A DNA stretch of 64,000 nucleotides, from assembly GCA_964019415.1 (NCBI GenBank), contig OZ025868.1:12596623-12660622 (forward strand), given 5' to 3'. The stretch is from Ianthella basta (Eukaryota > Porifera > Demospongiae > Verongiida > Ianthellidae). Position numbers and translations under genes: made by a program. Under the pieces are notes generated by a model. That model searched no databases, was not told where the DNA came from, and saw only the letters and a program-made list of their open reading frames with translations. Shown here in pieces: positions 1 through 12,361 of this stretch; the stretch's first letter is position 1; the number at the start of each line of letters is the position of its first letter.

Positions 1-387
1 TTTCTGAAGTAGTCATGTATGTTGGTTTCTTGTTTTGCCCAACAATAGATTCACCATTACAGATGCACCAATAGCTCTGACAAGCACCCATGCAAACTAT
101 TCGAGTAGAGGAGGACCTTTTATACTATAGGAGAGGAGGTTCCTAAAGTCATATTATACAGATAGCTCTTTATACATTATGCATGTGCAGAATGTGATGA
201 ACACCAGCATTTGCTGTGGTTTGCTGCTTTATACAAACATTTAAATTTATTAGCTATATTATGTCTCTACGAGGACATCACACTCAAGTTATTTACACTA
301 CCTTCATGGCCAGAATGTTATGCAGGCAGGTTTCCGATCATGATTGAAAATCCTAAATTGCATGCCCTGCTGCTTATATATGTGTAA
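1..387. other. No gene seen
   Basis: AT-rich sequence without a convincing reading frame or repeat. The last five bases (383-387, tgtaa) are the left target-site duplicate of the element that follows. Confidence 0.5.
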
Positions 388-1133
388 CAGGGCCGTAGCA
401 CCCAGTCCAGCCAGTCCGGCCATAGTCGGACTGGTTTTATCCTCAAAGACAAGATTTCTAAAAATCAGAGATAAGCATTTTAAGAGACTTTCAGATTTGG
501 GGGGAGGGGGGCACTAACCAAAAGTTTAAAATGCTCTGCTTTCTGATTGGTCTTCATACCGCGAGTGAGTGGCTGAATTTCGCCTAGTTACTAAGTAAAA
601 TAGCACTTAAATGAACAATCATTTTCTGCGCTGCACGGCGGCCATCTTACAATGATGTTTGCAATGCCATAAAATTTTAAGAACATTACATCATCCTGTA
701 GATAAGACACCTTGTATACTGTAAGCATTTGGATCCTACATCTATGCTTAAGTGCCTGCTGATCTATTGTGATACTCCTACAATATGAAGTGTTGTACTA
801 CACAGTCAAGCTGTCACATGCAATAGCTGTAGCTATATAGTGTGAGCATGACTATTGCAAGATCTTTTTGAGACAGCTAAATCAAGACTAACTCAATATT
901 ATTCGTCACATGCAAGAAGGCCATTGACAGGTTTGCTGCAACAAAAGGCTTTAAGGCTCAGCTCGTTGAACACATGTGAGTGGGATACTGATAGTCTTGA
1001 AACGCCCCAGAATTGATCTTAGGGCATCCAAATTTCAAAACTTTCCTGGGGGGGGCATGCCCTCAGACTCCCTAGAGGTTCGGCCACACTATGCCATGGC
1101 CGGACTGATTTCTACCCTTGTGCTACGGCCTAG
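388..1133. mobile_element. hAT-like non-autonomous DNA transposon, copy A
   Basis: The left end begins CAGGGCCGTAGCAC and the right end finishes GTGCTACGGCCTAG, an imperfect terminal inverted repeat. Both ends are flanked by the same 5 bp, tgtaa (383-387 and 1134-1138), read as a target-site duplication. A related copy lies at 14,210-15,401 and shares both ends plus inner G-rich stretches (near 500-520 and 1,048-1,060). No transposase frame is visible, so it depends on another element. Assignment to hAT rests on the CAGGG-type terminus and the 5-bp duplication, and is an inference. Confidence 0.65.
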
Positions 1134-1138
1134 TGTAA

Positions 1139-1989
1139 TCAGTTATATCTATATTTACATTGTATATATAGAACACTAGCAATAGTTAATGCATGCAGTG
1201 GATTGTGTTTTAGCATAAATAAGCCAACACAAAACAGATTCTTTATTCTGTGCCATTTATTGTTCAGCAGACAGGTGAACGTGGAACACAATGTCATCAT
1301 TAAAGAGCAGTTTAATGGTTAGAAATTGGCTAAGTATTAGTAAATACCAATTTAAAATGATCCATAGACAAATTGCCGTATTCTACTAAAGTGAAATATG
1401 TTGCTGATGTCATATTCATATTTACTAAAATCATATAAAATGAATTGGCAACTGGAAGTAAATCTTGCATGTAGTGGCCATATTGGAGTAGTGATCCAAG
1501 TCTGTTCTTTTAAATTTACTTCTTTCATAAACATACCAGCACTTGTTGTACTAGCCCATATAGCTACTATAAGGCCTTCAGATTGCTCATTGAGTTAATT
1601 CATAGAAGTGATCCCCGTGGCCATAGTAACGGTACAAAGGGGCATAAGTAGGACTGTATTTCGAATTCACAACAACCACACCTGCATACAAAATGGGACT
1701 ACATTACAGTTGCATTCTTAAAAAGTACGCACACATTAACTTATGTTGAAGATTACAAAAGGCACGTGCATAAACTTATGCCAAATGATAAGGCCTATAA
1801 TACACACACATGCACTTTATGTTGAAAGACTACAAATGGCACATACATGCACATAAATTGATGCTATATAATGCATTAAAGATATGGTTGTCACTGCTAG
1901 CTATCACTCAATCAATTTGACAGTATACTATATAATTAAAAGAGGAGTTTATTTTCTGTGAACCACGAGTATATTTCATCTGCACCAAG
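1139..1989. other. No gene seen
   Basis: AT-rich spacer with short direct repeats of the 'acacatgcac' kind (1,720-1,860). The reading frames here are short and show no family resemblance. Confidence 0.5.
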
Positions 1990-4262
1990 TTCATGGGCTC
2001 ACTGCTGATGTCAACCATGATGTCAACCTGATGTCAACCATGTCACCATAAAGGCCGGTGACAACCACAGCCAGGCGTGGTTGTCACAGGCCTTTATGGT
2101 GCTGAGGTAAGCCACTGTTAGGTCATGGATCAGTTACGATCTCACACATGCACCTTAGAAATTTGTGGCCACTTCTATGCAGTGGTCACAAAAGTAGTGT
2201 TCCTTTTAATGGCTTACTTCTTGACTATGTCCTAATTGAGGTCAGCAGAGCTTCTCCAGACAGTGTTATCACAGACATAGCTTCCTGTCTATTATATTAT
2301 CTTGGATAGATTAAGTCATCATTCATGGTGTCAAATTGCCAGTCCCTTGTGCGTCTGTACAGGCATGTAATGTACTGCTCTGTTATAATTGTTTCATTGG
2401 CGGCTACCAAAGCCGTGCGTGCTGTATTTGACAATGTATTCAAAAGCGTACCAAATATAGCGAGGACCGTATTCAATGATGGACTTATATCACTGGCGAA
2501 TTTTTGCACGATCAGATCTAGAGTTACCAGGTGTTATATATCTTAATACCCAAATATCGCTTACTATAAAGCTCGCTACGCAATTCCGTGTAGTTAGCTA
2601 AATGCTGAGGAAACAGGGCATCAAACGTAATCTCTAGGTCTCTAGACTCTATCGAGATCCTGATTGGAGGGCCCAGCACTAAAGCCAATATCGTATTCAA
2701 GGATACCAAAAGTACTGTGCTCACCTTTTGAATGGATCCCTTGAATGACAGAGAGCGGAAGTCGGTCGCACCCGCAGTAGCTAACAGTGCCGCAATCTAA
2801 ATCAGCCTCCCGTTCCAGATCTGCCTCAGTCCACACGAACAGTTCGTGATAGGTGTAGTAACCAGTGAAACCTGTCTACGATAGCCACCTGTGGACCAGT
2901 TCTAGTGGACTTTTATGATACGGAGAGCTACGTACGTGGCCGCTTTATATACACAGATAATTTTATGATGTAATGATTTAGCTAGCTAGCTAGTGCATGC
3001 CATTTGGGGCCAGGGAGGCACTGCTAGCTATCAATAGCTAGCCAGCTAGAGAGGCACTGAGGCACTGGGCAACTGCACTGAGCACTAAGGCAATAACAAA
3101 CTGAGTACAGGCTGGTATATAGGATACAAGACAATGTAACAAAGAAAGACAAAGCTGTGTTCACAGCCTGTGCTACTGAAAATACATTCATAGTAATAAT
3201 TCATGCATGACAACACATAAGAAGACAAGTGACAGTCACATGGCATATGAAGCCACACTCAGCTTCAATCAGTCTGGCTTGCTAGACTACGCTCAGCTCT
3301 GTTACACATGTTACTGCATATACATGGTCTCTTTGCTGGACATTGTATATACGCTTTCTACATGCAGTGTGTTTCTGTATATTCATGCACATACAAGCAG
3401 TAACAGCAGCGCTGTTACTGAAGTAAGCATCTCTATGTGTGGAAAAGAAAGGAAGAGGAGTGTGACTCTTTCATCTAAATAGTCCCCTACCAGGATAGGC
3501 TGGCAAGGAAACAAATGAGGAGATTTATTCCAGCACCTACGAACAAAACACCAAGAAGTGACCATGCAGTTAGTAGTTTTATATAGGCAATCTCAGTTCA
3601 CATGTTAGCTGTAACTGTGAGGAGTGTGGTGAAGGTGATAGGAAGGCATAACAAGGTGGATGAAAATTATTGATAATGGAATAAGGTGCACATGACTGAG
3701 TTCTGTACTTGCAATATGTTGCAAATGTGAATGTACTTGGTGTTGAATTCAGCACAAGATGCATGATCCGCAGATTCACTTGGGAATGTAAGGTCAATTC
3801 ATGGTTAGAATTAAGCTATACATAGAGATGAAACACTTTCGACAAGTGGCATGGGAACTGCGTATGTATTTGGTGTCAAATTCAACATAAGATGTATGAT
3901 CCATAGATTCACTTGGGAATGTGAGGTCTATTTGTGGTTAGAATTAAGCTACATAGAGATGAAACATGCACTTTCGACAAGTGGCATGGGTATTACCTAT
4001 GGAGTGGGTATGCAACTGAGATAAGGGCTATATGTGCAGGGCAGGAAACAGACAGCAAACGAATCTAGATCAGTTGCTAATTTAGTTTCTGCCGAACAAT
4101 GACTGTGTTTGGTAGTTCAGCAGTGACCGCTTAAAGCTAATTACACCCAGCACCAAATTAGCTTACTAATGAATGTTTACCACTTTTCCTACAGTAAACC
4201 CACAAGTCAGCGTTCCTTGACCAGCAGGAAAGTGAGTGCCACTCTCTTACAGGTTGTCTCGG

Positions 4263-5048
4263 AAATGACTCTGCTGACTACATTAAATTTTCCCGTTGTT
4301 GCAGGTGAGATCTACAAAGCACTGCCCTTGAGGATGCTATATGCAATGCCACTTTAAACACTGCCATGCACTGACAATTTGTGCATTGATACTCACATTT
4401 GTCTGTATGCCTGTTTGAGTGTCTATCAGTTTGTCTGTCAGATTGTCTGCATGATCGAGTGTCCATCTGACTAGCTATATCTGCCAGACGGTATATACAA
4501 CAGCCTGTCAGTTTAAGCCTGCACGGGCAGTCTGATAGTGCTGACCACCCATATTTACATTGGAACAGCACTGTTTTGTGTAAACCATAGACACAGGAAT
4601 GAAGTGCCTTCCTATGTCAATGTATAAATACTTCTTACATTGTGTGTAAGGGGTAAATTAGAGCTGTTTTCATTGGCAGTATGTGTCAACTTAAAATTTT
4701 GAAAAGAAACTGCAATCTTATATATTTCAGTGGTTTCTGTCATTGACTAGACTTAAATTATAGTTGTCTGCACAGTTAAATTTGCATGTCTCTTACATGC
4801 ATGGTCACTTGATTTCAACTTCATCTTCAAAAATATGCCATCTTTAGAAGTCTTCCATTATATCTGATGATACAGTTGTTCCAACCAACATACTCTGCCT
4901 TATTTTTACCATTCACATGTAGTTATATAGCTGTTCTTGAAGCACAATTGTTACATAAATGAATGTGTGAGTACATAATCGGAGCAACAATGTACAAATA
5001 TCCCAAGTGACCAGTACTAGTGTTGAAGAGGTACAAGGAAGAGAAGAC
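4263..5048. other. Loop of the giant palindrome
   Basis: Unpaired centre between the two arms. No gene, repeat or terminal repeat is recognised in it. Short frames here contain no known motif. Confidence 0.5.
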
Positions 5049-6131
5049 AACCAGTAAGAGAGGGGCACTCACTTTCCTGCTGGTCAAGGAACACTGGCTT
5101 GTGGGTTTACTGTAGGAAAAGTGGTAAACATTCATTAGTAAGCTAATTTGGTGCTGGGTGTAATTAGCTTTAAGCGGTCACTGCTGAACTACCAAACACA
5201 GTCATTGTTCGGCAGAAACTAAATTAGCAACTGATCTGGATTCGTTTGCTGTTTGTTTCCTGCCCTGCATATATAGCCCTTATCTCAGCTGCATACCCAG
5301 TCCATAGGCAATACCCATGCCACTTGTCGAAAGTGTTTCATCTCTATGTATAGCTTAATTCTAACCACGAATAGACCTCACACTCCCAAGTGAATCTGCG
5401 GATCATGCATCTTGTGCTGAATTCAACACCAAGTACATTCACATTTGCATCACATTGCAAGTACAGAACTCTAGTCATGTGCAGTTTATTCCATTATCAA
5501 TAATTTTCATCCACCTTGTTATGCCTTCCTACCACCTTCACCACACTCGGCACAGTTACAGCTAACATGTGCAATGAGATTGCCTATATAAAACTACTAA
5601 CTGGTCACTTCTTGATGCTTTGTTCATAGTTGTTTGAATAAAACTCTTCTTTTGTTTCCTAGCCAGCCATCCCTGGTAGGGGACTATTTAGATGAAAGGG
5701 ACACACTCCTCTTCCTTTCTTTTCCACACATAGAGATGCTTACTTCAGTATAGCAGTACTGCTGTTACTACTTGTATGTGCATGAGCATACAGAAACACA
5801 CTGCAGAAAGTGTATATACAATGTCCAGCAAAGAGACAATGCATGTATATGCAGTATATAACATGTGTAACAGAGCTGAGCATAGTCTAGCAAGCCAGAC
5901 TGATCGAAGCTGAGTATGGCTTCATATGTCATGTGACTGTCACTTGTCTTTTTATGTGTTGTCATGCAATTGATTAGCTTAATTATTACTATGAATGTAG
6001 CTATTTTCAGTAGCACAGGCCTTGAACACGTACAGCTTTGCGTCTTTCTTTGTTATGTTGTCTTGTATCCCCTATAAGTGCCTGTACTCAGTTTGTGATT
6101 GCCTTAGTGCTCAGTGCAGTTGCCCAGTGTA

Positions 6132-7465
6132 CCCACGACCGTTGCATGCACGCTCCCTCATAGCAATCCGAGCCGTCGATTATCTGCCCACGATTACACA
6201 TGCATATGATTAGCCATTGTATTAGTGTTACATTTGTTAAATGAATGAAAATGAAATAATTCTTGACTGTCTATCCAAGGTCTGTGTACCATGGTGACTT
6301 AATGACAGACAGGGTTATAGCTATATAGCTATATACCTTTGTGAGGCTGATGGAATCTCTCGTTGAGTCTGTGCTATTGTATGGGGCAGAGGTATGGGGT
6401 TGTGGAGCACAACTCGGGCCAGTTGAAAATGTGCAGATGCGGGCGGCAAGAATCTTTTTAGGGGTGGGGAGACTACACCCTTTGGTCTCCCTGCAATTTG
6501 AGATGAACATGCTACCAATGAAATGGGTGGCAATGAAGAGAAGTATTGAGTTCTGGGTACAGGTAATGAGGATGACTGATGGAAGGTTATTGAAAGTTGT
6601 GATGCTTGAAGCCTTGGAAGTAGGGTGTAAAGTACGGTGGGTGAAAGAGCTACAACAAAGTTTGGTGAGGTTCAAATGGAAGGGGTTAGATGCTGAGGCC
6701 GTGAGTGGGTTGACATTGAAAGAAGTAAAGCAGGTGTTGAAGGACATAGCATGGAGGGAAGTGAGAGAAGTATGGAGGGAAGCAGCTAGGGAACGGCCAA
6801 AGCTGGAAGTGATTGGGAGTTTAATGGATGCTGAATGCAAGGCGCGGTGTGTGGAGATAGAGTGTAAGATGCAAAGGAGGATGATGGTGAAACTACGAGG
6901 GGGAACAGCAGAATTAAGGGTAGAAACTGGCAGATGGTGTGGGTTAAGTAGGGGCGAACGACTTTGTAAGAACTGTGACAGTGGTGAAGTGGAAGATGTC
7001 AAGCACTTTGTGTGCCGGTGTGTATTTGTGGCAGAAGAGAGGAGAGAAATGGCAAGGCTGATGAATGAGATAGTGGTGGGATGGGAGAGCATGAAGGATG
7101 ATGACAGGGTGATATGGGTACTGGAGGAGGCATGCAAAGATGGAAGAGTGCGGAAGGCGCTGCAGAGGATGTGGCAGAAAAGGACAAGCTGCCCTTAAAG
7201 AACTATGCCCATTGTGATTCTTTTGACACTGTTACATTTAATTATATTATAGTGCTGCATGGGGCTGACACCCTAGTGTTTGTATTATACAACACGGTGC
7301 ACTTAAATAATAATAATAATATATAATATAGCTAGGCTAATAAGATAGCTATGCACATGAAGAGGCTAAAGATTAACTGTAATATAAAATGCGATTGAGA
7401 CGAGGAGCAGCTGCAGCCTTTGTACAAGTGCACTGAAGCCTGTCTAAAACGGTCGCTGTGTAAAG
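6132..7465 (+). mobile_element. LINE (non-LTR retrotransposon) 3' fragment inserted in the palindrome
   Basis: An open frame of 285 codons (6,341-7,198) matches the C-terminal part of LINE polyproteins. It has a post-catalytic reverse-transcriptase segment with the usual LLYGAEVWG signature near its start, a basic helical region, and a terminal Cys/His cluster (CKNC, then HFVCRC, about residues 217-235). The catalytic domain and any endonuclease are missing, as in a 5'-truncated insertion. The frame is followed by about 130 bp of 3' sequence ending in an AAT/ATA run (7,306-7,330), typical of some LINE tails. Compared with the left palindrome arm, this whole stretch is extra, so it arrived after or during palindrome formation. 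The uninterrupted frame suggests a fairly young insertion. The clade cannot be set by eye. Confidence 0.7.
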
Positions 7466-8625
7466 AAGCTCTCTAGCTGGCTAGCTATTGATAGCTAGCA
7501 GTGCCTCCCTAATGGCATGCACTAGCTAGCTAAATCATTACATCATACCTGTGTAAAGCGGCCACGTACGTAGCTCTCCGTATCATAAAAGTCTATTAGA
7601 ATTGGTCCACAGGTGGCTATCGTAGACAGGTTTCACCGGTTATATTCAACCGACTAATAAGCTTATTCTTCAGGAAGTCACATGATAACCTAAGGAATTT
7701 GGGGATGACCCTGTTCGTCAACACCGCCCATTGGTCTTCTTCAGCACTTCTAGCTAACGTCCTAGGACAGACCTCAGTTGGTGTTAGCGGCTGCAGGGAT
7801 CGTCTAACTACACCTATCACGAACTGTTCGTGTGGACTGAGGCAGATCTGGAACGGGAGACTGATTTAGATTACGGCACTGTTAGCTACTGAGGGTGCGA
7901 CCGACTTCCGCTCTCTGTCTTCAGGGGATCCATTCAAAAGGTGAGCACAGTACTTCTGGTATCCTTGAATACGATGTTGGTTTTAGTGCTGGGCCCTCCT
8001 ATCAGGATCTCGGTAGAGTCTAGAGACTTAGGGATTCAGTTTGATGCCCTGTTTCCTCAGCACTTAGCTAGCTACACGGAATTGCGTAGCGAGCTTTATA
8101 GTAAGCGATATTTGGATAAGATATATAACACCTGGTAATTCTAGATCTGATCGCGCAAAATCTGCCAGTGATAATTCAATTGAAAGCAGTCCCCGCTATG
8201 CTTGGTACGCTTTTAAGTACATTGTCAAATACAGCACGCACGGCTTTGGTAGCCGCCAATGAAACAATTATCAGAACGTACATTACATGCCTGCACAGAC
8301 GCAAAGGTGACTGGCAATTTGGTCCATGAATGATGACTTAATCTATCCAAGATAATATAATAGACAGGTAGCTATGTCTGTGATAACACTGTCTGGAGAA
8401 GCTCTGCTGACCTCAATTAGGACAATGTCAAGAAATAAGCCATAAAAGGAACACCACCTTTGTGACCACTGCATAAAGGTGGCCACAAATTTATAAGGTG
8501 CATGTGTGAGATTGTAACTGATCCATGACCTAACAGTGGCTTACCTCAGCACCATAAAGGCCAGTGACAACCACAGCCTGGCAATCCATGGTTGACATCA
8601 GCAGTGAGCTCATGAACTTCTAAGC

Positions 8626-9596
8626 TTGAGTACACAATCAGGAGCAGAGGCCCGTGTCTGCCCTTTACAGAGGAAGCCCTAAACCAATTGCAACTATAGG
8701 TGACATAGCTGAAGATACCCACCAATGTTCCCTGTAGCCTGAACAGGACACCCTACCGGTCACATTCAGATAATTGCTATAGCACATTGTTCATCATGAT
8801 CCTCAGAATCAAACCTGTACTAGAGCCTGACAATGCACCCATGGCAACTACAGCTGACCATAGACTCCCCTTCTCCCAGGGGAGCAATACAACTTCAGCC
8901 CCCATGCCGATCACGTGATGTACAGATGAAGAATTACAAGATCATGAGACATGGTAAAACGGACTAAAAGTTAATAAAGAATATGTTCTAGATGTATTAT
9001 TATAAAGGTATGACCTACTATTGCTATATTATGTATTATGAGCTCATCTTTTTTTATCATTGTAAAGCTTCACTTTTATACTATTATACGTAGCTATTAT
9101 GTATGTAGCTATATGTACGTAGGTCTCTCATCACTTGAAACATCATGCAGTGTATCAGTTATCGTTGCTGCACGCTACTCAATGGTGGCTAGTACACACC
9201 CCTGGACAATGTAGCAAACCTTACAAAATGCATTTGAGTAAACTATAATCTTCATTGTGACTCATTCAGATTGCATGTATAATTGTACCATTGTTTGGAA
9301 GCAAGATATATGTTCATGCTCTCTCTTAAGCTCGTCTATTGTGACAAGAATATGCAGCAATCTGAGTTTGTCTTGGTTCACATGGATAGCTGCAGCCGGT
9401 GTGCTGACTACCTGGTGAGTAGAAACGCGATTTGGAAGGCTGCTTAAAGTTGTGACAGCATGGACTATATTGCAGCTGTGAAGGATGCACATCGCTGCAT
9501 GCCTCACTAGAGGCCAATACTTGCATTGATCATGAATGCTTAAAAGTTGTACACTCTTTCTATTTTACGTAAGATGAACGAGTCGGTTGTAAATGT
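8626..9596. other. No gene seen
   Basis: Intergenic sequence without recognised coding content. A 14-bp word (aaagttgtacactc, 9,543-9,556) recurs directly after the next element (9,895-9,908). Confidence 0.5.
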
Positions 9597-9894
9597 GATA
9601 AGTCTAATGAAAGTCACGACTCAGAAGAAATGTTGGAAAGAAAGGGTAAATTGGCACCAGTTGGCGGCCAAACCCAGGACAACTTACGCCTAACGCAAGG
9701 TTCTAAGTGGCAGCAGTTAGTGGCACACCTGCAAAGGTTAGTTGAACCATTTCATCGTTCGGAACTAGCCTATAAGGAGAGAAAGGGCGAATTGTTCCGG
9801 CCTGGTTGGTTGGCTTGGGCTGCTGAAACCCCGCGTTAGGGCGTAAGTTGTCTTGGGTCATTTCTTCCTAGTCGTGACTTTCATTAGACTTATC
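9597..9894. mobile_element. Foldback MITE, 298 bp
   Basis: The left end (gataagtctaatgaaagtc) is repeated in reverse complement at the right end (9,875-9,894). Inner segments are also inverted: the stretch at 9,672-9,697 pairs with 9,832-9,858. The arms are roughly 85 bp with gaps. A 69-codon frame inside is incidental. No transposase is present. The superfamily is not clear. Confidence 0.7.
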
Positions 9895-10239
9895 AAAGTT
9901 GTACACTCATCTCTGGTCACAGTTTTAGCAAATGTTACTTGAACATTAGCAGCTTATCTACTTATGTGCAATAAAAGGGTCGCAAGTGAGTACTGACACT
10001 GCAAAAATGTGAAACCATGGTCTGTGAAAGGATAATCCCAGTCCCACATCTACAGAGAATCCAGTCCATACATTGATGCTAATTAACTGGTGCCAGTACG
10101 TACAGTAATGGGCTGGGGATGACACAATCTTGTTTTATACATGTATCTTAGTAGTTAGACCCGTGGAAATGTGTACGCTTGTGCGATTACTGCATACTGC
10201 ATAATCATGCTTATGTCATGCGTGCTTTAATATTCGCAT

Positions 10240-10624
10240 ATGTGAGCAGATCTGACAAAGGGCTGGGCCCACTTGTTGCTATTTGTTGATTTTGAATTAG
10301 TAGTACAGGGTGAAATACCGTAGATGAGCTCTTCGTTGCGCTTTAATTACTGCTCCCATTTCCAAGATACGCTCACTCAAAGTACGAAAATACGCCCCAG
10401 TACAATTTAACAAGAAAACAGCCCATAACCCTTCCGTTATTATATCTGTAAACATGGCGACGGCGTAACTATGCTTCCTGGTTTGAAACTCAGGAAAGGA
10501 CTACGGGTTTTAAACTTGGCCATTGTGCTGGGACGATACCACAGGTACAAAAGATGCAAAAATCCGAATTTACTGAAGACATCACTCGGTTGCATGTTTC
10601 TACCATAATGACACTTTATACATA
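10240..10624 (+). repeat. Dispersed repeat, copy 1 (about 385 bp)
   Basis: Clearly related along its length to 47,627-47,990, in the same orientation. Shared blocks include ttgttgattttgaatta, cctggtttgaaactca and acgataccacaggtac. It shows no open frame and no clear terminal repeats. It is probably an interspersed element of unknown class. Confidence 0.6.
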
Positions 10625-11005
10625 GCAACAAGTAGGCCTTTTTGTCAAATCCGCTCACATATCTGACGTATGGTTCCACGTTGCGTACATTAATGGCATG
10701 ATTAATAGTTAGTATAGTATATAGAATTAGCCTTTGTTAATGAAATGGCACTGCAATGATATTAATGCACACAGTAAAATTATAGATCTAACACGTGTTG
10801 TGCTCTGACATGCAAATCATACCATAGCTATTGTATTTTTCATCATGTCAGTACACAACGCTTGTTAGGTTAACATGACCCTTCTATAACTATATAGAGA
10901 AAGGTTATAATTAAGTTGCAATAAACAGTTTGTTAATATATATACCTTGTCTCTCAATCTTTCCATGTGAATTAGAGATAAATTGAAGCCTTTTCTTGAA
11001 GAAAC
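10625..11005. other. Upstream region of the dioxygenase gene
   Basis: AT-rich sequence upstream of the start codon at 11,006. No clear TATA box or initiator can be fixed by eye. It presumably holds the promoter and 5' UTR. Confidence 0.35.
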
Positions 11006-12361
11006 ATGAGTGCTGCTCGAAAATTGTTCTACCATTTATCTACAATTAGGCAGAAGTCTGGAAATCTTTGCTTCATTCGCACACTGACAACAAGCAAGTC
11101 ACTGTCACAAACCACTAAGGAAGCAAAACAAGAAAAGTCCATGTTGGTAAAGAGTCTTGTGGTGGCCAGAGACCAGAAGTCACTCACAGTCAATTGGCTG
11201 CACCGTCCCCCAACGTCCTATCATGCTGTGTGGCTGCGGTATCAGTGCTGGTGTCCAGAGTGCCGAACTGTTGCAGATGAAGCACCATTCTACAATCCAT
11301 GCAACCTTCTTCCTAACTATACCATCGACAAGGCAATTGAGAAAGATGGCTATCTTCACCTGGAATGGACGGAGAAGGAGCACGGCAGAAGCCACTCCAC
11401 CAAACTGCCTCTGTGGTTCCTGGAGAAGCATGGGTACTGGGGAGAGGGGAGAAAAGTTATTCCCCAGGAATTTTATTGGGAACCACTGAAGCACCCTATG
11501 CCAGTGGAGTACGCAGACTTCATGGCAAGCGATGAGGTTGTGTTTGACTTCATGATGACAGCTGCCTCTGGCCAGTTGGCAGTGCTCAAGAATGTCCCAG
11601 CTGAGTCCGGAAGGTCTGAGGAAGTTGGGCTTAAAATGAGTGAGCACATTTTGCAGTACCATTACGGGCCAATTGAAGAGGTAAGGTCAGATCCCCCAGA
11701 AAAAGCCAACAACGTTGGAAATCTAAGCATAGAGCTGCCTTTCCACATGGACCATCAGTGGAGGGAATCTCCTGCTGGGTTCACATCCTTTCACTGCCTC
11801 ACCTTCGGCAAGCAAGTAAAAGGAGGAGAACAGGTGTACTTGAATGCATTTTATGAGGCAGAATTGTTTCGTAAGGAATACCCTTCGGAGTTTGCTGTCC
11901 TGGCCAAGGTTCCTGCTACTTTTTATCTCAATGTTGTGGATAAGAATCTACCTGGTCCTGTCCCTTACAGCTATTCACGGCCACATTTCACCCTCAACCA
12001 CTGGGGTCACATCACTGGAGTGAGTTGGGCACCCGACACGCATGGTCCCTTGGCAGCTGACCCTGAGTTAGTGGAGCCATATTATGAAGCTTACAGCAAG
12101 TTCGCTAAGTTTATTGAATCTTCACCCAGAGCCCTAGAATTGCTTCCAGAGCCAGGAGATTTTGTGTTCCTAAACAACAGAGTACTACTTCACGCTCGCA
12201 ATGCTTTTGAACTTAATGGAGGCATGCGCCACTTCCAGAATATGTTTATTGGTGCACTGGAGTTTCGCAGACAGCTGGCAAAATTGGCAGTAAAGCTTGG
12301 AAAGACCCTACCACCAATCACATTTGGAGACCAAGATCAGCAGAACACACAGTTTTGCTAA
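11006..12361 (+). CDS. Gamma-butyrobetaine/trimethyllysine dioxygenase-like protein (TauD/BBOX family)
   Basis: Intronless frame of 451 residues. Enzymes of this family use Fe(II) and 2-oxoglutarate to hydroxylate trimethyllysine (TMLHE, mitochondrial) or gamma-butyrobetaine (BBOX1, cytosolic) in carnitine synthesis. Seen here: an N-terminal domain with the zinc-ligand pattern C81-x-C83-x-x-C86, then the TauD fold with the HxD iron motif H247-M-D249, a distal iron-ligand candidate H396 and a 2-oxoglutarate-binding Arg candidate R408. The first 35 residues are rich in Arg/Lys/Ser/Thr and lack acidic residues, like a mitochondrial presequence, which would favour a TMLHE-like location. The length is slightly above the usual 387-421 because of this extension. 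The substrate cannot be told from sequence, and a divergent paralogue of both enzymes is possible. The lack of introns, unlike its neighbours, could mean an old retrocopy. Confidence 0.85.
   Translation: MSAARKLFYHLSTIRQKSGNLCFIRTLTTSKSLSQTTKEAKQEKSMLVKSLVVARDQKSLTVNWLHRPPTSYHAVWLRYQCWCPECRTVADEAPFYNPCNLLPNYTIDKAIEKDGYLHLEWTEKEHGRSHSTKLPLWFLEKHGYWGEGRKVIPQEFYWEPLKHPMPVEYADFMASDEVVFDFMMTAASGQLAVLKNVPAESGRSEEVGLKMSEHILQYHYGPIEEVRSDPPEKANNVGNLSIELPFHMDHQWRESPAGFTSFHCLTFGKQVKGGEQVYLNAFYEAELFRKEYPSEFAVLAKVPATFYLNVVDKNLPGPVPYSYSRPHFTLNHWGHITGVSWAPDTHGPLAADPELVEPYYEAYSKFAKFIESSPRALELLPEPGDFVFLNNRVLLHARNAFELNGGMRHFQNMFIGALEFRRQLAKLAVKLGKTLPPITFGDQDQQNTQFC

Larger units (their letters stand above)
1990..8625. 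repeat. Giant near-palindrome (inverted repeat with ~2.2-kb arms)
   Basis: The left arm (about 1,990-4,262) reads as the reverse complement of the right arm (about 5,049-8,625), around a 790-bp loop (4,263-5,048). Matching landmarks are 2,870-2,960 with 7,560-7,640, 3,205-3,290 with 5,880-5,970, and 4,190-4,260 with 5,050-5,120. The right arm is longer because about 1.3 kb including a LINE 3' end (6,132 to about 7,465) and about 165 bp (7,640-7,808) are present only there. The left arm has its own tandem duplication of about 125 bp (3,735-3,990). Near 2,872 and 7,638 the arms hold outward ends starting CAGTGAAACC, like those of the small element at 54,160. It is probably a foldback-type element or an inverted duplication of nested elements. 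Confidence 0.75.

Noticed and set aside
6271-7137. 288-codon minus-strand frame
   Set aside because: It is the antisense of the LINE frame, is Ser/Thr/His-rich without domains, and arises from codon bias of the sense frame.
11180-11662. 160-codon minus-strand and 110-codon plus-strand frames
   Set aside because: Shadows of the dioxygenase gene.
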